Below are positions 1 through 11,013 of a stretch of DNA of 64,000 nucleotides, piece by piece. The stretch lies in the NCBI RefSeq assembly GCF_900102525.1, contig NZ_FNBZ01000001.1:1054001-1118000 (forward strand). Reading direction: 5' to 3'. Below the pieces are notes generated by a model that was not told the DNA's origin, made no database searches, and saw nothing but the letters and a program-made list of their open reading frames with translations. The translations under genes and the position numbers were made by a program. Position 1 is the first letter of the stretch. Each line of letters starts with the position of its first letter. Source of the stretch: Allobosea robiniae. GTDB lineage: Bacteria; Pseudomonadota; Alphaproteobacteria; Rhizobiales; Beijerinckiaceae.

Positions 1-1
1 T

Positions 2-541
2 GTCGGTTGCGGTGACGGCGCCCTGCTCGCGCTGCTCGCCGAAAGCCGGCAGGTCGATGCGCGCGGCATCGAATTATCGCGCGAGGGCGTGGCCGGTTGC
101 GTGGCGCGCGGGCTTTCGGTGATCCAGGGCGACGCCGATACCGATCTCGGCGACTACCCGGACGACTCGTTCGACTATGTCATCCTCTCCCAGACGATCC
201 AGGCGACGCGCAATCCGCGCCTCGTGCTGGAGCAGATGCTGCGCATCGGCCGGCACGCCATCGTCTCCTTCCCGAATTTCGGGCATTGGCGGATGCGCAG
301 CCAAGTGTTCTTCCAGGGGCGGATGCCGGTGACCGACTCCCTGCCCTATGCCTGGTGGGACACGCCCAACATCCATTTCTGCACGATCCGCGACTTCGTC
401 ACGCTCTGCGACCAGATCGGCGCCAAGAAGGAGCGCGCCGTCGCGCTCGACGCCGCCGGCGGCAAGGTCGGCGTCAACGCGCCCTGGTGGTTCTGGAACC
501 TGTTCGGCGCACAGGCCGTGTTCCTGCTGAAGCGGGGCTGA
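2..541 (+). CDS. metW: MetW family methyltransferase-like protein (5' end cut by window)
   Basis: The reading frame is open from the first bases of the window, so the start lies upstream. The visible protein begins in the SAM-binding loop (GCGDGALL) and continues with the MetW-typical stretches RGIELS, DYPDDSFDYVILSQTIQATRNP and FPNFGHWRMR. About 180 residues are visible, close to a full MetW of roughly 200-220, so only the N-terminus is missing. MetW usually sits directly downstream of metX (homoserine O-acetyltransferase) and is thought to act with it in methionine synthesis; metX is therefore expected just left of the window. The protein ends with the usual hydrophobic segment near AQAVFLLKRG. 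Family assignment is secure from motifs; the biochemical role is less well established. Confidence 0.9.
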   Translation, partial: VGCGDGALLALLAESRQVDARGIELSREGVAGCVARGLSVIQGDADTDLGDYPDDSFDYVILSQTIQATRNPRLVLEQMLRIGRHAIVSFPNFGHWRMRSQVFFQGRMPVTDSLPYAWWDTPNIHFCTIRDFVTLCDQIGAKKERAVALDAAGGKVGVNAPWWFWNLFGAQAVFLLKRG

Positions 542-617
542 AGGGCGCAGCCGTCATGCTCGCCCCTGTGGCGAACATCCACGTCTTGAACATCGCATTG
601 CCCGCAGGAAGACGTGG

Positions 618-640
618 ATGGTCGGGACAAGCCCGACCAT
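618..640. repeat. REP-like palindrome, family A
   Basis: Nine-base inverted arms ATGGTCGGG and CCCGACCAT flank a 5-base loop. It lies between the convergent metW and clpB stop codons. The same core recurs at 27741-27773 and 29060-29082, which marks it as a dispersed repeat and not a gene-specific terminator. There is no T-run. Confidence 0.8.
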
Positions 641-678
641 GACGAAAGAGCGCCGCCCGAAGGCGACGCTCCACCAGA

Positions 679-3297
<2,619 letters not shown>

Positions 3298-3392
3298 TCA
3301 GCTATCTCCGCCCGCAGGCCGCGCCCCGTAGCGACGTGAACCTGCTGCCCTTTCATCAGGATGGGGCGCCGCGATGGGCCGCCCCTCGCCCT

Positions 3393-3418
3393 CCAAGATA
3401 GTGTGACATTGGCGCAAC
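3393..3418 (-). promoter_or_regulatory. candidate heat-shock (RpoH-type) promoter of clpB
   Basis: On the minus strand, about 95 bases upstream of the clpB ATG, a GTTGCGC element is followed by CACTATCT. This loosely resembles the alphaproteobacterial sigma-32 pattern (CTTG... and CCATnT). The -35-like part lacks the ideal C and the spacing is only approximate. The call rests mainly on clpB normally being heat-shock regulated. Confidence 0.25.
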
Positions 3419-3472
3419 GGAAGAGGCCCGTACCAGAATTGACCTGGCGCAAGCGGCAGGCGCAGATCGGGC

Positions 3473-3781
3473 ATGGCCGGGACCAAGCGACAGCAGGCGA
3501 TTCGGAAAGCCTTGAGGGCGCTGGCGCCCGGCATTCCGCTGTCGGATGCCGAGGCCGTCGTGACGCTGGCGGAGCGGCGCCACATGAAGGACCTGCCGCC
3601 CTCGACAGCGCTCTGGCTCGCCCTCGGCAGCCATGTCCGCCACGTCCACACCGACTACGAACGCCTGCTCGGCGAGGGCTACGATCGCGACGCCGCCCGT
3701 TTCTTCGTCGCCGAGGAGACCGACGCCGTCCTTGCCGGCTGGGGTTGCCTGCGTTCGGTCAGCGAGGGCGAGGACGAATGA
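3473..3781 (+). CDS. small DUF2293-like protein
   Basis: A 102-residue soluble protein divergent from clpB. The centre and end carry a pattern recalled from DUF2293 proteins: SHVRHVHTDYERLL, GYDRDAARFFVAEE and DAVLAGWG. The N-terminus is basic (AGTKRQQAIRKALRAL). No catalytic motif is visible and the function is unknown. The ATG at 3473 has only a weak purine-rich upstream segment (GGCAGGCGCAGA). The domain assignment is from memory of the family pattern, so it is less certain than the gene itself. Confidence 0.7.
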   Translation: MAGTKRQQAIRKALRALAPGIPLSDAEAVVTLAERRHMKDLPPSTALWLALGSHVRHVHTDYERLLGEGYDRDAARFFVAEETDAVLAGWGCLRSVSEGEDE

Positions 3782-3899
3782 CGCGATCTCCCTGCCATGT
3801 GCCGATGCAGGCGGCTGATCGAAACGGATACAAGATTTGATCTGTCAGGGCCGGCCGACGAGGCTATGGTCCGCGACCTTGCCTGAACGGGACCCGACC

Positions 3900-4685
3900 A
3901 TGCGCATCGAAACGCTCTATCGCTATCCCGTGAAGGGCCTCTCGCCTGAACGACTCAAGCGCGCCGCGCTCTCGGCCGGCGGGTATTTCCCCGGCGACCG
4001 GCTCTTCGCCATCGAGAACGGCCCTTCCGGCTTCGATGCGGCCGAGCCCGTGCACCAGCCCAAGATCAAGTACCTGATGCTGATGCGTAACGAGTCGCTC
4101 GCCCGGCTGAAGACTCGCTACGACGATGCCAGCGGCGATCTCGTCATCCACGAGGGCGGGCAGGAGGTGCTGCGCGCGGCGACCGCCAATGGCGAGGGCC
4201 ACGCCGCGATCGCCCGCTTCTTCTCCGGCTTCATGCCCGAGGAACTGCGCGGCGAGCCGAAGCTGCTGACGGCGCCGCCGACCTATCGCTTCACCGATTC
4301 GCGCTCGGGTTTCGTCTCGATCATCAACCTCGCCAGCGTCGCCGACCTGGAACAGCGCCTCGGGCAGCCGGTCGACCCCTTGCGCTTCCGCGGCAACCTG
4401 ATGGTCAGCGGGCTTGCACCCTGGGCGGAGAACGATCTCGTCGACCGCGAGTTGACTGGCCCCGGCGGGCTGCGCCTGCAGGTGATCAAGCGGATCGAGC
4501 GCTGCGCCGCGACCAATGTCGACCCAGAGACCGGCGCGCGCGACATGCAGATCCCGAAGGCGCTGATGAAGAATTACGGCCATGTCGATTGCGGCATCTA
4601 TTGCCGCGTCCTCGCCGATGGCGCGCTCGGCGAAGGAGACGGGCTGGTGGTCGCGGAGGCACCGGCGCGGCTCGGCATCGCCTGA
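3900..4685 (+). CDS. MOSC domain protein, YcbX-like
   Basis: A 261-residue protein with an N-terminal MOSC_N beta-barrel region (IETLYRYPVKGLSPERL, residues 2-18) followed by a MOSC domain containing the conserved cysteine motif ERCAATNVDPETGARD and then GHVDCGIYCRVL. In this family the cysteine binds molybdenum cofactor, as in the mARC/YcbX enzymes that reduce N-hydroxylated compounds. No C-terminal 2Fe-2S ferredoxin domain is present, unlike E. coli YcbX, so an external electron donor would be needed. The frame stays open upstream to 3837, but MRIETLYRYPVKG is the family's normal N-terminus. A bidirectional terminator follows at 4732-4755. Confidence 0.85.
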   Translation: MRIETLYRYPVKGLSPERLKRAALSAGGYFPGDRLFAIENGPSGFDAAEPVHQPKIKYLMLMRNESLARLKTRYDDASGDLVIHEGGQEVLRAATANGEGHAAIARFFSGFMPEELRGEPKLLTAPPTYRFTDSRSGFVSIINLASVADLEQRLGQPVDPLRFRGNLMVSGLAPWAENDLVDRELTGPGGLRLQVIKRIERCAATNVDPETGARDMQIPKALMKNYGHVDCGIYCRVLADGALGEGDGLVVAEAPARLGIA

Positions 4686-4731
4686 TACCGCCTGCCGTCA
4701 TTCTCGGAACATCGGCAGATTCCAGACAAGA

Positions 4732-4755
4732 AAAAGGGCCCGAACGGGCCCTTTT
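4732..4755. terminator. bidirectional intrinsic terminator between MOSC gene and DUF4167 gene
   Basis: Arms AAAAGGGCCC and GGGCCCTTTT with loop GAAC form a perfect ten-base stem. The T-run on one strand and A-run on the other let it serve both converging genes (stops at 4685 and 4785). Confidence 0.92.
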
Positions 4756-4784
4756 CCATATTCGATCGATGATGCCGGAGCAGC

Positions 4785-5813
4785 TTACTCGCTCGAACCA
4801 TCCGTCTCCGAACCCAGCGCATCCATGACCTCGCGCGGCGAACGGCGGCGGCGAGTGCGCTTGGGCGCAGCCTCATCCGCAGCCGGTTCTGCCGGCGCGG
4901 CAGCGGGCTCGACGGCCGGGGCCTCGACCGGCTCCGGCGCGGGGACACGCACCGGAGTGGTCAGGAAGGACGGCAGCGCGGCGGCGACATCATCACCCGC
5001 ATCGGCCTCGACCTCGCGCTCGCGGCGCGGGCGACGCTCCCGCTGAGGGCGCTCGGCCCGCTCGGGACGCTCGAAACGGCGCTGTTCGCCCTGAGCCTGC
5101 TCGGAAGCAGTCTCGACGGCACCGCCCTCGCTGACCGGGATGTCGGAACGCGGCGCATCGGGACGCGGGGCGTAACCGCCGGGAGCCCCCTGGCCTTCGG
5201 CATTGCGGTCGAAACGACGCTCGCCGCGATCCGGACGATCGAAGCGACGCTCGTTGTTGTTGCTGTTATTGCGGTCGTTGTTGAAACGCTCGCGGCGGTT
5301 GTTGCGGTCGAAACGCTGGCCGCCCTGCTGCTGACCCTCGCCGCCCTCGCCCTCATTGCGCTGGCCACCGCCATGGCCGTTATAGCCATTGGCGTTGGCA
5401 TAGCCGTTCGAGCGCATCTCCGGCTGCGGGCCGGCGCCAGGCTGGAAGGACTGGCTCTCATCGTCGCCCTCTTCCTCGCCCTCGTCCGCGTCTTCGACGA
5501 AGGCGCGATTCGGCGGGAAGGAATGGCCAAATTGCTGAGCCATCTGCTCCTGCGCCGCGAGCAGGATGCGGTAGTAATGCTCGGCGAACTGGAAATAGCT
5601 CTCGGCAGCAACGGTATCGCCCGAAGACTGGGCATCGCGCGCAAGCTGGAGATATTTCTCGGCGACATTCTGCGCCGTGCCGCGAACCTTTACGTCCGGT
5701 CCGTTGGATTCGTAGCTACGCTGCAACGGATTGGGAGATTTGCGATTGCCGTTATTGTTGCCGCCACCGCTATTGTTGCGGCCGCGCATACGCCGGTTCT
5801 GACCTGGTCTCAT
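4785..5813 (-). CDS. DUF4167 protein, low-complexity and probably RNA-binding
   Basis: A 342-residue protein typical of Hyphomicrobiales. The N-terminal region (about 1-95) is DUF4167: a basic, Asn/Gly-rich head (RPGQNRRMRGRNN), then a helical part with KYLQLARDAQSSGD and ESYFQFAEHYYRIL. The rest is disordered: an acidic patch (EDADEGEEEGDDE), Asn/Arg-rich repeats (RFDRNNRRERF, RNNSNNNERRFDRP), Arg-rich RPQRERRPRRERE, then an Ala/Pro/Glu stretch and a basic TRRRRSPR end. Clustered Arg, Asn and Gly suggest nucleic-acid binding or condensate formation, but no function is proven. It lies directly downstream of prfA-prmC, an arrangement I recall as conserved in the order. The start at MRPGQNRRMRGRNN matches the family. 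Confidence 0.88.
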   Translation of the reverse strand: MRPGQNRRMRGRNNSGGGNNNGNRKSPNPLQRSYESNGPDVKVRGTAQNVAEKYLQLARDAQSSGDTVAAESYFQFAEHYYRILLAAQEQMAQQFGHSFPPNRAFVEDADEGEEEGDDESQSFQPGAGPQPEMRSNGYANANGYNGHGGGQRNEGEGGEGQQQGGQRFDRNNRRERFNNDRNNSNNNERRFDRPDRGERRFDRNAEGQGAPGGYAPRPDAPRSDIPVSEGGAVETASEQAQGEQRRFERPERAERPQRERRPRREREVEADAGDDVAAALPSFLTTPVRVPAPEPVEAPAVEPAAAPAEPAADEAAPKRTRRRRSPREVMDALGSETDGSSE

Positions 5814-6194
5814 TCGCGTCTGTCTCGCGCTTCTGTGTTCAAAGCAACCGTGGTGCCGTCATGCGCGTTGCGATGCACAGCGGGTTGCGACGCTGTGTCG
5901 GACGAAGGTGACCTGAAGGGGCGATCCGCCGTTCCTGGTCTTCACGCGCTCTTTTCCAAAAAGGGGGTTTCAACCCCATGAGCCGATCGGCGCCACGCGC
6001 CTTCGGGGCTCCATCCGGCTTGTCAGTTGCATCGCTGCGGGAACACGCCCTCAAACGATGCCGTACTCGAGCAAATCCTGTACGATCGGGAACTGCCCAG
6101 AGGCTCGGCTCTGACGCCACCAGCTTCGGCTGGATGCTGCTTAGCTCGTTTTGGCTGCTTCTCCAAGCGAAATCGACCAAAAGCCTGTGCATTA
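5814..6194 (-). other. 381-base gene-free interval between prmC and the DUF4167 gene
   Basis: No credible ORF is present on either strand; the short frames here have no ribosome site or recognisable content. On the minus strand the interval holds about 215 bases of sequence after the prmC stop, then an intrinsic terminator (5958-5977), then about 145 bases of leader for the DUF4167 gene. A small hairpin CCAGC/GCTGG lies in the first part. The first segment could be a long 3' UTR or a small RNA; the sequence alone does not decide. Confidence 0.6.
5958..5977 (-). terminator. intrinsic terminator downstream of prmC
   Basis: Read on the minus strand, GGGGTT and AACCCC arms form a tight hairpin followed by TTTTT and GGAAAAG. 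It lies about 215 bases after the prmC stop and upstream of the DUF4167 gene, so it probably separates the two transcription units. Confidence 0.75.
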
Positions 6195-7034
6195 TCAAGC
6201 GAGCGTGAAGATCAACGCCCGCTCATGCCCTCCCAGATCGTTCCGGCTGCCACTGAATTCAAGCCCGCCGGCCCGCATCAGCGCAACGACATCCGGCCCC
6301 TGCCCGGCTCCGATCTCGAAAACGACGATGCCGCCGGGCGCGAGCAAGGGCGGCAGGGATGAAGCCAAGAGACGATAGGGCCCAAGCCCGTCTGCGCCCC
6401 CGTCGAGAGCGAGCAGCGGATCGTGCTCGCGCACCTCAACGGAGAGCGTCGCAATCTCGCCCGAGGGAATATAGGGCGGGTTCGAGACGATGAGATCGAA
6501 GCTGCCAGCGAGACCTTCGGTCCAGCTGCCTTGCTGGAACGCGGCGCGGCCTTCGACGCCGTTGAGCGCGGCATTGCCAGCCGCGGTCCGGCAGGCCTCC
6601 TCGGACAGGTCAATGCCGAGGCCGTGCGCCTGTTGCAACTCGCTGAGCAGGGCGATCAGCAGGCAACCGGTGCCGGTTCCGAGATCGAGCAGCGCCAGCT
6701 CCTCGCCGCGCCGGCCGGCAAGCTGCGCGAGTGCCGCCTCGACGATCGTCTCGCTATCCGGGCGCGGCTCCAGCGTCGCCGGCGACAGACGGAACGGCAG
6801 CCCCCAGAACTCACGCTCGCCGAGAATGCGCCAGACCGGCTCCCCCGCGAGGCGACGAACCGCGAAATCGTCAAGCCGCGCGCGTGCTTCCGCCGGCAGG
6901 AGCGTATCCGGATCGGCATTGTCGGCGCCCAGGCTGCCTTCGACCAGCAGCCGCGCATCGAGCCCGGGGCTCGCCGAGCCCGCGCGCAGGAGGCTCTGCG
7001 CAAGATGGCGCCGCGCCTCCCAGACGGTCGGCAC
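6195..7034 (-). CDS. prmC: release-factor glutamine N5-methyltransferase PrmC
   Basis: A 279-residue SAM-dependent enzyme that methylates the glutamine of the GGQ motif in RF1/RF2. The SAM loop LLDLGTGTGC (115-124) and the catalytic NPPY (185-188) are plain, with GGADGL and VVFEIGAGQG further on. The frame is open far upstream, but the GTG at 7034 is chosen: it is preceded by GAGGGGAGGG at ideal spacing, gives the family's usual length, and avoids overlapping the small secreted-protein gene at 7100-7348. Its substrate gene prfA lies just upstream in the same direction, a classical pairing. Confidence 0.95.
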   Translation of the reverse strand: MPTVWEARRHLAQSLLRAGSASPGLDARLLVEGSLGADNADPDTLLPAEARARLDDFAVRRLAGEPVWRILGEREFWGLPFRLSPATLEPRPDSETIVEAALAQLAGRRGEELALLDLGTGTGCLLIALLSELQQAHGLGIDLSEEACRTAAGNAALNGVEGRAAFQQGSWTEGLAGSFDLIVSNPPYIPSGEIATLSVEVREHDPLLALDGGADGLGPYRLLASSLPPLLAPGGIVVFEIGAGQGPDVVALMRAGGLEFSGSRNDLGGHERALIFTLA

Positions 7035-7062
7035 GGCGCCCTCCCCTCGAACGCTTCCCGCA

Positions 7063-7079
7063 GAACCCGCTTCGGGTTC
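7063..7079. other. small intergenic hairpin upstream of prmC
   Basis: Seven-base arms GAACCCG and CGGGTTC with a 3-base loop sit between the secreted-protein stop (7100) and the prmC GTG (7034). There is no T-run, so it may stabilise or process the transcript more than terminate it. Confidence 0.45.
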
Positions 7080-7099
7080 CGCACCTCCCCGAATGGAGG

Positions 7100-7348
7100 T
7101 CAGTTGCCCTGCATCTTCAGATTGACGCAGGTTATCATCTTCTTGTTCAGCGAGGCCTTGCTTTCGCGCGTGCCGCGCATCTCCGTCCGGCACGCCTTGC
7201 GCGCCTGCGACTGCGTCATCGCGCCCTGCAGAGCCGCCGGCTGGCCCGACGTCATCTTGCGGAAGGTGCGCTCCTGAGCCTGCGAGACGCCGCTCATCGC
7301 CAGCGCCATCAGCCCGGTCACCGCTATCGTCGAGAACATCTTGATCAT
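7100..7348 (-). CDS. small secreted two-cysteine protein, PsiF-like
   Basis: An 82-residue exported protein: signal peptide IKMFSTIAVTGLMALAMSGVSQAQ (cleavage after AQ), then a short basic mature part with two cysteines (KACRTEMRG, MITCVNLKM) spaced about 20 apart. The cysteine-flanked ESKASLNKKM segment recalls PsiF-type repeats, but the match is loose and I do not assign the family firmly. The start is the ATG before ATCAAG, preceded by GGGGGGACC; an upstream in-frame start would spoil the signal peptide. It sits between prfA and prmC in the same direction, which is unusual for that pair. Confidence 0.75.
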   Translation of the reverse strand: MIKMFSTIAVTGLMALAMSGVSQAQERTFRKMTSGQPAALQGAMTQSQARKACRTEMRGTRESKASLNKKMITCVNLKMQGN

Positions 7349-7422
7349 GAGAGGGTCCCCCCTTTGCTGGTGTCGATGCATCAACAACGCGGGACGGGCG
7401 CTTTGGTTTCATCGCGCGGGCC

Positions 7423-8508
7423 TCACGCCATGCCCTCGGCCGCGAGAAGCTTCGCCTGATGCTCGGCCGTGAGTGCATCGATGATCTCGTCGAGCACCAG
7501 CCCCTGCATCATCTCGTCGAGCTTGTAGAGCGTCAGGTTGATGCGGTGGTCGGTCACGCGCCCCTGCGGGAAATTATAGGTGCGGATGCGTTCCGAGCGA
7601 TCGCCCGAACCGACCTGCGAACGTCGGTCCGCCGAGCGCTCGGCATCGATGCGCAGGCGCTCCATGTCGAAGAGCTTGGCGCGCAGCAATTCATAGGCCC
7701 GCGCCTTGTTCTTGTGCTGGGAGCGCTCGTCCTGGACCAGAACGACGGTGTTGGTCGGGATATGGGTCAGGCGCACCGCCGATTCGGTCTTGTTGACGTG
7801 CTGGCCGCCGGCGCCGCCGGAGCGCAGCGTGTCGGTGCGGATGTCGGTCTCGTTGAGGGTGACATCGACATCGGTGGCGAGCGGCAGCGTCGCCACCGTC
7901 GCAGCCGAGGTGTGGATGCGCCCGCTCGCCTCGGTATCCGGCACGCGCTGAACGCGGTGGACGCCGGATTCGAACTTGAGACGGGCATAGACGCCGCGGC
8001 CGTTGATCTCGGCGATGACCTCCTTGTAACCGCCGGCCGTGCCCTCGCTCTCGGAGAGGACATCGAGGCTCCAGCCCTTCTGGGCGGCGTGGCGCTGATA
8101 CATGCGCAGGAGGTCACCGGCGAAGAGCGCGGCCTCGTCGCCGCCGGTGCCCGCCCTGATCTCGAGAATGACGCCGCGCTCGTCGGCGGCATCCTTCGGC
8201 AGCAGGGCGACGAGGATCTCGCGGGCGCGCGCCTCGATCTCGGCGCGGGCGATGTCGCGCTCCTCATAGGCGAGATCGCGGAACTCGGAATCGGTCGCGG
8301 GATCGGCGATCAGCGCCTCCGCCTCGTCCAGCGAGATCTGCGCCTGCCGCCAGGAGGCGATCGCCGCGACCACGGGATCGAGCTCGGCCAGTTCCTTCGC
8401 GAGCTCGACGGTGCGCGCCGCCTCGGTGGCATGATTGATCTCGTCGGTCGCGGCGGCATGGCGCGCCACGATGACGTCGAGACGATCCTGAGGGAGCTGG
8501 AGGGACAT
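7423..8508 (-). CDS. prfA: peptide chain release factor 1
   Basis: RF1 recognises UAA and UAG stop codons and triggers peptidyl-tRNA hydrolysis. The 361-residue protein has the codon-recognition PxT motif (PDT, 190-192, within [15 protein letters not shown]) and the catalytic GGQ (234-236) in [13 protein letters not shown]. PxT in place of SPF identifies RF1 over RF2. The chosen ATG gives [13 protein letters not shown], the usual N-terminus; an extension to 8553 has no ribosome site. Its GGQ is the expected substrate of PrmC, encoded downstream. Confidence 0.96.
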   Translation of the reverse strand: MSLQLPQDRLDVIVARHAAATDEINHATEAARTVELAKELAELDPVVAAIASWRQAQISLDEAEALIADPATDSEFRDLAYEERDIARAEIEARAREILVALLPKDAADERGVILEIRAGTGGDEAALFAGDLLRMYQRHAAQKGWSLDVLSESEGTAGGYKEVIAEINGRGVYARLKFESGVHRVQRVPDTEASGRIHTSAATVATLPLATDVDVTLNETDIRTDTLRSGGAGGQHVNKTESAVRLTHIPTNTVVLVQDERSQHKNKARAYELLRAKLFDMERLRIDAERSADRRSQVGSGDRSERIRTYNFPQGRVTDHRINLTLYKLDEMMQGLVLDEIIDALTAEHQAKLLAAEGMA

Positions 8509-8564
8509 CAAATGAACTCGTGAAACAAAAGGGAAAAGCGGCAGCGGCTGCAAAAGCAGCGTCG

Positions 8565-10832
8565 CTAGACCGGGACCTTGAACTCGGTCGCGAAGGCGGC
8601 CAGTTGCGGGCGCAGATTGGTGGCGCCTTCCGGAGAGGCCAGCATCCAGTCCATGCGCTCGCGCAGTTTGCCGGCGTCGAGCGCGCGCAACATCGCCTTG
8701 ACCGGTCCGATCGAGGCGGCCGACATCGAGAAGCCGCGATAGCCCAGGCCGATCAGGGCCATGGTTTCCAGCGGCTTGCCGCCCATCTCGCCACAGACGG
8801 TGACGGGGCAGCCGGTCTCGGCAGCAGCCTCGATGATACGCCTGAGAGCCCTGAGGGCGCCGACGCCGAGCGGATCGAAGCGGTCGGCGACACGCTTGTT
8901 CTCACGATCGGCAGCGAAGAGGAACTGCATGAGGTCGTTGGTGCCGATCGACAGGAAATCCGCCTCGCGCGCGATCTCCCGCAGCTCGAACAACAGCGAC
9001 GGCACCTCGACCATGACGCCGACCCTGAGATCGCGCGGCGGGGCAACGCCCTGCTTCTCCAGCATGGCCTGCTCGCGACGGATGATCATGCGGGCGCGGC
9101 GGAACTCCTCGGTGGTCGCGACCATCGGCAGCATGATCTTGAGATCCCGCCCCGCCCCGGCCCGCAGCATCGCGCGCACCTGCGCCCGGAGCAGCCGCGG
9201 CTTGTCGAGGCCGATGCGGATCGCGCGCCAGCCGAGCGCCGGGTTCTCCTCCTCGACCCGCTCCATATAGGGCAGCACCTTGTCGCCGCCGATATCGAGG
9301 GTGCGGAAGGTGACCGGCAATTCCGCCGCAGCCTCCAGCACGGCCGCATAGAGCGCCTGCTGCTCGGCGGTGGTCGGCATGTGCTGCGCCACCATGAACT
9401 GCAATTCGGTGCGGAACAGGCCGATGCCGGAGGCGGCCGTCGCCTCGATGTTCGGCATGTCGACGATCAGGCCGGCATTGATCTGCAGGGTGATGTCGAC
9501 CCCGTCGCGGGTGACGGCCGGAAGCTCCTTGAGCTTCTGGTACTGCTTCTGCTTGCGGGCGCGCAGCCGCGCCTTGTCCTTGTAGGCGTTCTCGACGTCG
9601 GGCTGCGGGCGGATCTGCACCTCGCCCGCCTGACCATCGACGATGATGGCATCACCCGCCTCGACCAGCGCGGTCGCATTGACGACCTCGCCGACGGCGG
9701 GGATGCCGAGCGCGCGGGCGACGATCGCGATATGGCTGGTCGGCCCACCCTCCTCCAGCACGAGCCCGCGCAGATGGGCGCGATCGTAGTCCAGCAGCGC
9801 CGCCGGGCCCATCGAGCGGGCGACGAGGATGGCATTCTCCGGCAGGTTCTCGCGGGCGACGCCGTTCGCCTTGCCGACCAGCGTGCGCAGCAGCCGGTTG
9901 GCGAGATCGTCGAGATCGTGCAGCCGCTCGCGCAGATAGGGGTCTGTCTGGCGCAGCATCTTGGCGCGGGTGTCGGACTGGACGCGCTCGACCGCCGCCT
10001 CGGCTGTGAGTCCGGTCAGCACGACCTCGCGCATGCGGCGCAGCCAGCCCTGGTCATGGGCGAACATGCGGAAGGTCTCGAGAACGTCGCGATGCTCGCC
10101 GGTATGGGCGACGTCGCCGCGCTCGACCAGTTCGTCGATCGAGGCCCGCATCTCGCCGATTGCCGCTTCGAGCCGGCCGACCTCGGCAGCCGGATTCTCG
10201 GCGATGAGATTGGTGATCGCGACGCGCGGCTCGTGCAGCACGACATGGCCGAGGCCGACGCCATCGGCCAGCGCCACGCCGACGCCATGGATCGGACGAT
10301 CGAGGCCAATCGAGGCGCCGGGCGCCGCCAGCGACTTGAGGCCGCCGGCCGCGATCATCTCCGCCATCAGCATGGCGGTGGTCTGAAGGGTCTCGATCTC
10401 GTCCTCGGAATAGAGCCGCGAGGCCCGATTCTGGATGACGAGCACGCCCATCACGGCGCCGCCGCGCAGAATCGGCACGCCGAGGAAGGAGCGGTAGACC
10501 TCTTCGCCCGTCTCCGGACGGTAGGAGAAGGAAGGGTGAGCCTGCGCGTCCGACAGCGCCAGCGGCTCGGCCTCGCTCGCGATCAGGCCGACGAGGCCCT
10601 CGCCCGCCCGCATGGTGGTGAGGTGGACCGCCTCGCGGTTGAGGCCTTCGGTCGCGTAGAGTTCAAGCGAGCCGTCCTCGCGCAGGACGTAGACGGAGCA
10701 GACTTCGGCGACGAGATTGCCAGCGATCAGGACGACGAGACGGTCCAGCCGCTCCTGCGGGCTGATCGATGCCGCCATGACCTCGCGGAGACGGCGCAAC
10801 AGAACGCCCGGTCCTCCGAGAGCGCCTCGCAT
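8565..10832 (-). CDS. ptsP: PEP-protein phosphotransferase PtsP (EI-Ntr)
   Basis: First enzyme of the nitrogen-related phosphotransferase system; it passes phosphate from PEP to NPr and then EIIA-Ntr, tuning potassium, carbon and nitrogen responses. The N-terminal third is a GAF domain (about 20-160, with [17 protein letters not shown]). The phosphohistidine is H367 in [15 protein letters not shown], and the PEP-binding barrel has [31 protein letters not shown] and the catalytic-cysteine CGEMGG near the end. The start [19 protein letters not shown] is preceded by GGAGGG; an upstream ATG (10865) in the same frame lacks one. About 755 residues, normal for the family. Confidence 0.94.
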   Translation of the reverse strand: MRGALGGPGVLLRRLREVMAASISPQERLDRLVVLIAGNLVAEVCSVYVLREDGSLELYATEGLNREAVHLTTMRAGEGLVGLIASEAEPLALSDAQAHPSFSYRPETGEEVYRSFLGVPILRGGAVMGVLVIQNRASRLYSEDEIETLQTTAMLMAEMIAAGGLKSLAAPGASIGLDRPIHGVGVALADGVGLGHVVLHEPRVAITNLIAENPAAEVGRLEAAIGEMRASIDELVERGDVAHTGEHRDVLETFRMFAHDQGWLRRMREVVLTGLTAEAAVERVQSDTRAKMLRQTDPYLRERLHDLDDLANRLLRTLVGKANGVARENLPENAILVARSMGPAALLDYDRAHLRGLVLEEGGPTSHIAIVARALGIPAVGEVVNATALVEAGDAIIVDGQAGEVQIRPQPDVENAYKDKARLRARKQKQYQKLKELPAVTRDGVDITLQINAGLIVDMPNIEATAASGIGLFRTELQFMVAQHMPTTAEQQALYAAVLEAAAELPVTFRTLDIGGDKVLPYMERVEEENPALGWRAIRIGLDKPRLLRAQVRAMLRAGAGRDLKIMLPMVATTEEFRRARMIIRREQAMLEKQGVAPPRDLRVGVMVEVPSLLFELREIAREADFLSIGTNDLMQFLFAADRENKRVADRFDPLGVGALRALRRIIEAAAETGCPVTVCGEMGGKPLETMALIGLGYRGFSMSAASIGPVKAMLRALDAGKLRERMDWMLASPEGATNLRPQLAAFATEFKVPV

Positions 10833-11013
10833 CGATCTCAGCCCTCCGCCCGCCTCCTCAGCCATCGACGATACGATGCCTGTCCAGACCTGAGTCGCCC
10901 ACTCCGGTCATGCTGCCTTCTAGCGACCAAAGACCTTATTCGGCAAGGGCCGCGAACAGGGTCCGTAGCATCACCCCAAGATTTCCGTCGTTTTTGGGCT
11001 CGAGGCCCAAGTC

